DNA of 9,063 bases from JBDGSM01 sp042217615 (lineage in GTDB: Archaea > Nanohalarchaeota > Nanosalinia > Nanosalinales > Nanosalinaceae): assembly GCA_042217615.1 (NCBI GenBank), contig JBDGSI010000067.1, positions 1 through 9,063 on the forward strand. The letters run 5' to 3'. Under the pieces are notes generated by a model, which searched no databases, had not been told where the DNA came from, and saw only the letters and a program-made list of their open reading frames with translations. Positions 4,900-9,063 of the stretch are shown here, piece by piece (positions within the stretch are counted from its first letter, which is position 1; each line of letters opens with the position of its first letter). Made by a program: the position numbers and the translations under genes.

Positions 4900-5892
4900 A
4901 TGAAGATAGGATGGTTTGATGCACAGGACTGGGAAAAAGAGTATGTAGCCGGTAAAAACCTTGATTTTGAGGTAGAGTTCTTTGAGGAGTCTCTTACACC
5001 TGAAAACAGTGAGAAGGCCTCAGAGTTTGACGTGTTAACTGTCTTCGTGGATTCTGAAGTTGATGAAACTGTTTTGAAAGATTTTAACGGTAAAATGGTT
5101 GCCACGCGTTCAACCGGTTACGACCATATTGATACAGATTACGCTGAGGAAAACAGTATAGCAGTCACGAACGTCCCTGAATACGGCGACAACACTGTGG
5201 CAGAGCATACTTTCGGATTGATACTGACCCTGTCAAGGAAGATTTACTCAGCTATCGAAAAAGTTGAGGACGGAGAGTTCAACCATGAAGGCCTTAGAGG
5301 TCGGGACTTGGCAGGTAAAAAGCTTGGAGTCATTGGAACCGGTTCGATAGGTCAGAAAGTGATTAAAATGGCGAACGGTTTCGATATGGAGGTAATTGCC
5401 TCTGATCCTTACCCTGATAGAGAGGCAGCTGAAGAACTTGGATACATGTATGTTTCAAAGGACGATCTCCTGGAAAAGGCGGATATAATCACTTTGCACT
5501 GCCCTTTAACCGATTCAACCCGGCACATGCTTTCAAGCGGAGACTTCAAGAAAATGGAAGATACAATAGTGGTAAACACAGCTAGAGGAACTCTTATCGA
5601 TACAGATGCATTGATAAAGGCCTTGGATAGTGGCAGTGTGGACTGTGCTGGTCTTGACGTTTTGGAGGATGAGTCTTTTGTCCGGGATGATGTGAAGTAT
5701 TTGAGTGAGCCTGACAGCAGTGAAGCTGAGACTGTTCTGGAGGATCATATTCTTATTCAGAGAGATGATGTCTTGATTACTCCTCACAATGCTTTCAACA
5801 GCGAAGAGGCTATGCAGAGGATTGTAGATACGACTTTAGAAAATATTAGAAGAGGAAGAAATATTGTGAACCGGCCTGGAAGAAAGAACTGA
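4900..5892 (+). CDS. D-2-hydroxyacid dehydrogenase (NAD-dependent, D-lactate dehydrogenase-like)
   Basis: 330 residues, the usual length for the family, which interconverts 2-oxoacids and D-2-hydroxyacids with NAD(P)H in the cytosol. The order of motifs is complete: ATRSTGYDHID (68-78) in the substrate domain, NTVAEHTFGLIL (98-109), the nucleotide-binding GTGSIG (146-151) with Asp169 at the end of the second strand (favouring NAD), then NTARGTLID (226-234) with catalytic Arg229, LDVLEDE (252-258) with Glu256, and TPHNAFN (294-300) with the acid-base His296. The segment 257-288 (FVRDDV to HILIQ) resembles the insertion seen in D-lactate dehydrogenases of the LdhA type, so pyruvate/D-lactate is the likeliest pair; the substrate is not certain. 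It has its own TATA box overlapping the end of the regulator gene. Confidence 0.92.
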   Translation: MKIGWFDAQDWEKEYVAGKNLDFEVEFFEESLTPENSEKASEFDVLTVFVDSEVDETVLKDFNGKMVATRSTGYDHIDTDYAEENSIAVTNVPEYGDNTVAEHTFGLILTLSRKIYSAIEKVEDGEFNHEGLRGRDLAGKKLGVIGTGSIGQKVIKMANGFDMEVIASDPYPDREAAEELGYMYVSKDDLLEKADIITLHCPLTDSTRHMLSSGDFKKMEDTIVVNTARGTLIDTDALIKALDSGSVDCAGLDVLEDESFVRDDVKYLSEPDSSEAETVLEDHILIQRDDVLITPHNAFNSEEAMQRIVDTTLENIRRGRNIVNRPGRKN

Positions 5893-5918
5893 ATCCAGGC
5901 CTTCTCTCTTCTTTTTTT
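5893..5918 (+). terminator. Oligo-T terminator after the dehydrogenase
   Basis: The short gap between convergent genes ends in a pyrimidine-rich run with seven consecutive T (5912-5918) on the plus strand, as used for archaeal intrinsic termination. The T run overlaps the TFB stop codon. One AGGCCT lies at 5897-5902. Confidence 0.6.
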
Positions 5919-6924
5919 AGGACATATCTATGTCCAGTTTCTCCGCTATATCGCTGTAGTTCTTTCTCACCGTGACTTCCGTAACCCCTACTTTTTCAGC
6001 GATCTCTTTCTGTGTAAGCTCTTTGTCTTCAAGCGAGGAGACAATATAGAACACTCCTGCCACCACTGACTTCGGGCTTTTCCCGGCTAGAAGGCCTTCT
6101 TCCCTTGCCTCATCAATTATCCTTTTAGCATGGGCCTGTTCTCTGCCGTTAAATCCTAGCTGCTCTCCAAATCTTGGGACGAAGTCTTCAGGCTTTGCTG
6201 GCTGGATAGGAATATCCAGTTCACGTGCTGCATACCTGTAAGTTTTACCCAGTTTTCTTTTCTTCGTGGATATTGCTTCCGCGAACTCGTCAAGAGTTCT
6301 CGGAGTTCCCTGATTCCTTGCGACAAGGAAGGTCAGTGCTGCGACAAGCACTTCAAGGTTCCTGCCTTTTACGATTCCTTCTTCCCTGGATTTTTCCAGA
6401 AGTCTTGCGGCTTCTTCACTGACTGAGTCAGGAAGGCCTAGCTGTGAAACCAGTTTCTTCATTTCGGAAAGCCCTCTCTGAAGAAGTCTTTCCTTCGAGT
6501 TGGAGGTTCTGTTGTCCCACTTCTTCATCCGGTAGTACTGCTGTCTCTTCGAGCCTTTAACATTATTCAGCTCTCCGCTGCTTCCAATCTTGGTCTTCAT
6601 TCCTTTATCCGACTTTGTAAACGTTATTGATCCTCCTGAACGGGATTTCTTGCTTTTCTCCTCAGCATCGAATGCTCTCCACTCCTCTGAGAAGTCTATC
6701 CTGTCTTCATCAACTATGGAGCCACAGTTAGTGCAGTAAAGTTCTCCTTTAGAAGAATCCTCTGAAAAGGAAGTTTCATCGCAGTTAGGGCAACGCGGCT
6801 TATCCGAATCAGCCTGCTGCTTTAACTCCGACTTCACAGGAATAGTGTCATCATCTGATTTAGAAATACTAGGATCAGATCCAGAATCCTCTTTTACCTC
6901 GGGCATAACCAACGGTTCAACCAT
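5917..6924 (-). CDS. tfb: Transcription initiation factor B (TFB)
   Basis: The 335-residue protein has the full archaeal TFB/TFIIB architecture. An N-terminal zinc ribbon has C45-x2-C48 and C64-x2-C67 (CPNCDE and CTNCGS). The B-reader and linker follow, with DFSEEWRAFDAEE (77-89) and a Ser/Lys/Gly-rich stretch ending near 115. Two cyclin-like repeats lie at about 146-236 and 243-333, with an HTH in the second (LTQKEIAEKVGVTEVTVRKN, 303-322) for BRE recognition. It recruits RNA polymerase to TBP-bound promoters. The first 40 residues are an acidic Ser/Asp-rich extension ahead of the ribbon, longer than usual and perhaps disordered. The start at 6924 agrees with a TATA-like box at 6942-6950; an in-frame ATG at 6906 is an alternative. 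It is transcribed alone and diverges from the 7021 gene. Confidence 0.97.
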   Translation of the reverse strand: MVEPLVMPEVKEDSGSDPSISKSDDDTIPVKSELKQQADSDKPRCPNCDETSFSEDSSKGELYCTNCGSIVDEDRIDFSEEWRAFDAEEKSKKSRSGGSITFTKSDKGMKTKIGSSGELNNVKGSKRQQYYRMKKWDNRTSNSKERLLQRGLSEMKKLVSQLGLPDSVSEEAARLLEKSREEGIVKGRNLEVLVAALTFLVARNQGTPRTLDEFAEAISTKKRKLGKTYRYAARELDIPIQPAKPEDFVPRFGEQLGFNGREQAHAKRIIDEAREEGLLAGKSPKSVVAGVFYIVSSLEDKELTQKEIAEKVGVTEVTVRKNYSDIAEKLDIDMS

Positions 6925-6941
6925 AAACCTTTAAATCATTT

Positions 6942-6950
6942 TTGTATACA
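6942..6950 (-). promoter_or_regulatory. TATA-like box for TFB
   Basis: The minus strand reads TGTATACAA, centred about 23 nt ahead of the ATG at 6924. A leaderless TFB mRNA is predicted. A TTTAAA nearer the ATG (about 6930-6935) is too close to serve. Confidence 0.5.
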
Positions 6951-6979
6951 CGTCAACAAAATTTCTGTAACCATCGAAA

Positions 6980-6990
6980 AGTTAAAAACA
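6980..6990 (+). promoter_or_regulatory. TATA-like box for the 7021 gene
   Basis: AGTTAAAAACA is centred about 35 nt ahead of the ATG at 7021, predicting start near 7011. This argues against the longer in-frame TTG at 7000. Confidence 0.35.
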
Positions 6991-7020
6991 TCTGAGGCCT
7001 TGATACTTCTCCATACATCG

Positions 7021-7407
7021 ATGCCCGAAACCAAAAACATGGGACACGGCCCCAACGGATTCATAATCAAAGAGTACCGAGAAGACACCAACATCTACAG
7101 AGATAGAGGGCTTCCAGAATTCAGTGAAGATATACTCCAAGGAGATACAGAAGAAGACGGCCTAATTCCAGAAGACCCTGCCTTAGAAAAATGGGCTGAG
7201 ATATGCCTGGAAGAAGAGGCCTGGGTAGGCCTCAGCGAAGAAGACCTTAGAGAAAGTGACAGCGAAGTATTCCTTAGAAGCCCTGAATACACTAGAAAAG
7301 TAGATCTGCCTGGAGAAACAATCTATCTGCCGAGAGAAAACCTCAGGAAAGCATTCAAGACCTATTACAAAGATAAGCAATCTAAAAACCAATGGATAGA
7401 AGCCTGA
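7021..7407 (+). CDS. Acidic hypothetical protein
   Basis: 128 residues from ATG 7021, not recognised. It opens with MGHGPNGFIIKEYRE (7-21) and is strongly acidic through the middle (EDGLIPEDPALEKWAEICLEEEAW). It ends in a basic segment with LRKAFKTYYKDKQ. There is no signal peptide or membrane segment, and a single Cys. The pattern of short strands and helices suggests a small folded cytosolic protein. It diverges from TFB and is followed by a noncoding gap, so it is probably transcribed alone. It contains two AGGCCT sites only 10 bp apart (7217 and 7227) in different codon phases. The composition matches the rest of the middle region, so it is unlikely to be foreign. Confidence 0.65.
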   Translation: MPETKNMGHGPNGFIIKEYREDTNIYRDRGLPEFSEDILQGDTEEDGLIPEDPALEKWAEICLEEEAWVGLSEEDLRESDSEVFLRSPEYTRKVDLPGETIYLPRENLRKAFKTYYKDKQSKNQWIEA

Positions 7408-7576
7408 ACCTCTCTAACAACTCAAGAGTTCATTAAAATACTTTGAAAGCACCGGAAAACTGGTTAAGATTAAGATAATAGAGAAGAGAAAAAATTTACC
7501 TGAGAATTACCGTCACAGACACCTAATGAAAAGATAAGGCCTCTCCAAGAACTGGAGAAAAACCTTTTTCCCTTCA
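7408..7576. terminator. Convergent intergenic region with a hairpin
   Basis: Between convergent genes. TCTCCA (7542-7547) and TGGAGA (7553-7558) form a perfect 6-bp stem with a 5-nt loop, next to AAAAACC and a T5 run (7564-7568). This fits a bidirectional transcript end. One AGGCCT (7537-7542) abuts the stem. No gene is seen. Confidence 0.45.
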
Positions 7577-7777
7577 TTAAACTTCTGTAACGTTGACTGC
7601 TTTGGGTCCTCTGTCGCCTTCTTCCTGCTCGAATTCGACTTCGTCGCCTTCGCCTACGTTGACGTCTCCGTCTTGATCATCCCTATGGAAAAATACATCG
7701 TCGTCCATCTCGTCCGTTTCGATGAACCCATAGTTCTTCTGATCATGGTAGAACTTGACTGTTCCTTTCAAAAACAA
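7577..7777 (-). CDS. Cold-shock protein (CspA family, haloarchaeal type)
   Basis: A single cold-shock domain of about 66 residues that binds single-stranded RNA/DNA. It has KGTVKFYHD, RNP1 as KNYGFIET and RNP2 as DVFFH, ending GPKAVNVTEV. It is acidic, as in haloarchaeal CspA proteins. No ATG exists near the N-terminus. A strong Shine-Dalgarno AAAGGAGGTG (7790-7781) sits 5 nt before TTG at 7777, giving M-F-L-K-G. The next TTG at 7771 (M-K-G-T-V, 64 residues) is the alternative and matches the usual N-terminus. A longer GTG start at 7810 is unlikely because a TATA-like TTAATAA lies at 7817-7823, predicting transcription start near 7795. The mRNA therefore has a short leader with a ribosome site, unlike the leaderless neighbours. 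Confidence 0.93.
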   Translation of the reverse strand: MFLKGTVKFYHDQKNYGFIETDEMDDDVFFHRDDQDGDVNVGEGDEVEFEQEEGDRGPKAVNVTEV

Positions 7778-7780
7778 ATA

Positions 7781-7790
7781 CACCTCCTTT
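7781..7790 (-). promoter_or_regulatory. Shine-Dalgarno site of the cold-shock gene
   Basis: The minus strand reads AAAGGAGGTG, nearly full complementarity to the 3' end of 16S rRNA, 5 nt before TTG 7777. It is the only strong ribosome site seen in the window and it decides the non-ATG start. Confidence 0.8.
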
Positions 7791-7816
7791 GACAACAAAC
7801 AAAGAAACACAAAACC

Positions 7817-7823
7817 TTATTAA
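7817..7823 (-). promoter_or_regulatory. TATA-like box for the cold-shock gene
   Basis: The minus strand reads TTAATAA and predicts transcription start near 7795, about 18 nt ahead of the TTG start and just ahead of the Shine-Dalgarno site. Confidence 0.5.
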
Positions 7824-8088
7824 CCAGGCCTTTATGAATGCCTTAAAGAAACAGTTTCCTTTTCCCCCCCCCAGTAAACCCTTGTCCAGGCAAAGGCCTT
7901 TCCCATTAAAACTACAGGAAGAAGATAGGAACTCCAAACCCAGCCACCGCATATTCTACCAAATTAAAGAAAACAAAGAACTGAGGAAGAACTCGAAGAA
8001 AGGATCTGAACCGATTTATAGAGATATGCAATTGGCAGTCCGAAAATCGAAGATTTTCTTGACCTACACAAATTTCTGGAAGAAATTT

Positions 8089-8135
8089 TGGCAGGACCCG
8101 GATTTGAACCGAGTCGTACACAAACGCAATTGGGA
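8089..8135 (-). tRNA. tRNA 3'-half fragment (possible att site or split-tRNA half)
   Basis: On the minus strand, T stem CTCGG, loop TTCAAAT and T stem CCGGG (8113-8097, one T-G pair) are followed by acceptor 3' strand TCCTGCC (8096-8090) and discriminator A (8089). That is the exact spacing of a tRNA 3' end. A matching 5' strand GGCAGGA and a D arm are absent upstream. The preceding CCCAATTGCGTTTGTG can fold as an imperfect anticodon arm with a 6-nt loop, so the anticodon is not readable. It is either a remnant left by integration into a tRNA gene or the 3' half of a split tRNA. Confidence 0.65.
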
Positions 8136-8153
8136 TAGTCGGGAATTGAAAAC

Positions 8154-8163
8154 GAATTTAAAC
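8154..8163 (+). promoter_or_regulatory. TATA-like box for the 8185 gene
   Basis: GAATTTAAAC with TTTAAA at 8157-8162 is about 25 nt ahead of the ATG at 8185, fitting a leaderless start. TTTAAA is self-complementary and is equally well placed to drive a minus-strand transcript through the tRNA 3'-half fragment. Confidence 0.5.
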
Positions 8164-8184
8164 CTTAAACCATAATTTGTTACT

Positions 8185-9009
8185 ATGACATCACAATATA
8201 TTTCAGGTATCAGTGATTCGTATAGTACCAGCTTTGAATCAGTATCCGAATTGATGAATAGTGATGTCGTTCAAAACTTTCCTGATTATCCTGATTCTGA
8301 GAGAAGGATTCTTTACAGAGATATTGCAGAAGGATGGGTGGCTAATTCAAAGAACGAATTTGAAGAAATAGCTAAAGAAGGAGAAGAAACTTTGATGTTT
8401 CCTCAAGAGTTTGAAGGAACCACAGTCTATCTTAGACCCTTCATGCACAATGGAGATTTATGTACGGAGGAAGAAAGGGATAGATTTACTGATGAGGTAG
8501 ATGGTATAGATAGCAGCAAGTTATACTCTGAACAGGGTCTTATACCGCCTGCTAACAACTTAAATGATAACAAATGGCTGGCAGAGACTTTAGGGGTTGA
8601 TGAGAATCGCCTTCATCTACTTGACCAGAGAAACACACAAGTAGCAATTTATGATGAGGAAGGAGAAGAATGGTATAATCCAATCACTGCGGGAAACGAG
8701 AATTTGTCGCGTGAAGAAATAGAAAATAAACCTGCAGACTTTCAGAAAAGATTAGGCGCTTGGGCGTGGATGAAAACAACTCCAGAACCTGTTCAAGCTA
8801 CAATTGATAATCAACTGGTATTTAGAGAATCTGCCATACTATCTTCAGATAGGTCTATAAGAATGGGAAAAGAGATAGCTGAAGAAGCTAAAGAAACAGA
8901 GGAGGATGAAATCCATCTCTATCATGGTGCAAACCATCTTGTTGGTATATACAGCTATTTAGAGAACCCTGAAGTAGAAGACACAGTTTACGAAGAATTA
9001 GACATCTAA
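8185..9009 (+). CDS. Hypothetical protein with weak TraB/GumN-like signature
   Basis: 274 acidic residues without signal peptide or clear membrane helix. Near the C-terminus, S-D-R-S-I-R-M-G-K-E-I (221-231) followed by HLYHGANHLVGIYSYL (244-259) resembles the paired R-x-x-x-M and G-A-x-H-L-x-G-I motifs of TraB/PrgY/GumN (ChaN-related) proteins. Upstream, VYLRPFMHNGDL (81-92) followed by LYSEQGL (113-119) could correspond to their G-T-x-H and V-E-x-D motifs, with H88 and E116. The match is partial and the middle (120-200) is unfamiliar, so the call is tentative. The gene is visibly AT-richer than its neighbours and contains no AGGCCT, in contrast to the region just to its left, and it follows a tRNA fragment. 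These are signs of recent acquisition. Confidence 0.45.
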   Translation: MTSQYISGISDSYSTSFESVSELMNSDVVQNFPDYPDSERRILYRDIAEGWVANSKNEFEEIAKEGEETLMFPQEFEGTTVYLRPFMHNGDLCTEEERDRFTDEVDGIDSSKLYSEQGLIPPANNLNDNKWLAETLGVDENRLHLLDQRNTQVAIYDEEGEEWYNPITAGNENLSREEIENKPADFQKRLGAWAWMKTTPEPVQATIDNQLVFRESAILSSDRSIRMGKEIAEEAKETEEDEIHLYHGANHLVGIYSYLENPEVEDTVYEELDI

Positions 9010-9063
9010 ACCTATATAATGAAGACTCAAATAGCCTCGGCAGTTTCGGGATTTCTATAAAAT
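9010..9063 (+). promoter_or_regulatory. TATA box near the right edge
   Basis: CTATATAAT at 9012-9020 is a good box A right after the stop of the preceding gene. It probably serves a gene outside the window. An ATG at 9019 opens only 13 codons before TAA, so I do not call a gene. Confidence 0.35.

Larger units (their letters stand above)
110..7899. repeat. Highly iterated palindrome AGGCCT (26 copies)
   Basis: Counted by eye, starts at 110, 1156, 2117, 2226, 2437, 3017, 3600, 3699, 3810, 3893, 4066, 4115, 4394, 4531, 5015, 5289, 5618, 5897, 6092, 6434, 6995, 7217, 7227, 7537, 7826 and 7894. About two would be expected for this length and composition. Flanking bases vary, so the conserved unit is the 6-bp palindrome. 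Copies lie in genes on both strands, in intergenic DNA and across a stop codon. Confidence 0.9.
7811..8184. other. Gene-poor, AT-rich stretch with a tRNA fragment
   Basis: About 370 bp in which I see no convincing protein gene. It contains the cold-shock promoter, the last two AGGCCT sites (7826 and 7894), a run of nine C (7864-7872), a tRNA 3'-half fragment on the minus strand (8089-8135) and a TTTAAA promoter element near 8157. The plus-strand frame open across it translates the antisense of the tRNA T-arm, a common source of spurious ORFs. Confidence 0.6.

Noticed and set aside
7000..7020. TTG start at 7000 for the acidic hypothetical protein
   Set aside because: It lies upstream of the transcription start predicted from the A/T-rich box at 6980-6990, and an ATG with no loss of plausible sequence follows at 7021.
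7789..8175. Open frame of 128 codons on the plus strand
   Set aside because: It starts antisense to the cold-shock 5' end, is Pro/Lys-rich with low-complexity sequence through the C9 tract, and its D-P-D-L-N-R segment is the antisense translation of a tRNA T-arm. Its composition is unlike the acidic proteins around it.
9019..9060. 13-codon ORF at the right edge
   Set aside because: Too short, with its ATG overlapping the TATA-like element; no ribosome site and no recognisable product.

Overview
The window reads as a piece of chromosome from a halophilic archaeon with a small genome, most like a DPANN/Nanohaloarchaeota-type lineage (inference). It encodes a full-length archaeal transcription factor B (TFB), a DUF63 archaeal membrane protein, a tRNA-Tyr(GUA) with the archaeal C1:G72 pair and no encoded CCA, and a haloarchaeal-type cold-shock protein. 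TATA-like boxes lie about 20-30 nt ahead of many starts, which implies leaderless mRNAs. Most soluble proteins are rich in Asp and Glu, as in salt-in halophiles. Base composition by eye is middling GC, higher at the left (about 1-1750) and lower at the right (about 7800-9063).

Layout. (1) 1-950, minus strand: a tightly overlapping cluster of two short ORFs that together look like one small RecA/KaiC-like protein split by a frame change, then a family-4-like uracil-DNA glycosylase running off the left edge and lacking the usual iron-sulfur cysteines. (2) 1047-1754, plus: an acidic protein with a nucleoside 2-deoxyribosyltransferase-like core. (3) 1819-2010: tRNA-Tyr on the minus strand, followed by a cluster of short copies of its own 5' end in alternating orientation. 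(4) 2121-4374, minus: DUF63 membrane protein, then a membrane-anchored Ig-like surface protein. (5) 4484-5892, plus: a two-HTH regulator with a central four-cysteine cluster, then a D-2-hydroxyacid dehydrogenase with its own promoter. (6) 5917-6924, minus: TFB. (7) 7021-7407, plus: an unrecognised acidic protein. (8) 7577-7777, minus: cold-shock protein with a strong Shine-Dalgarno sequence and a non-ATG start. (9) 7811-8184: a gene-poor stretch holding a 3'-half tRNA fragment. (10) 8185-9009, plus: an AT-richer gene with a weak TraB/GumN-like signature.

The strongest unexplained signal is the palindrome AGGCCT. I count 26 copies by eye where about two are expected, 24 of them between 2117 and 7899 and none after that. 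It occurs in coding and noncoding DNA and in all three codon phases, so it seems selected as DNA. It resembles a highly iterated palindrome such as cyanobacterial HIP1. Its loss, the drop in GC and the tRNA 3' fragment all fall near 7.9-8.1 kb and suggest a junction with foreign DNA. The tRNA fragment could instead be the 3' half of a split tRNA, as known in Nanoarchaeum. Functionally the window mixes DNA repair and nucleotide metabolism, basal transcription, envelope proteins and one redox enzyme. Apart from the overlapping cluster at the left and the DUF63/Ig pair, the genes look independently transcribed.
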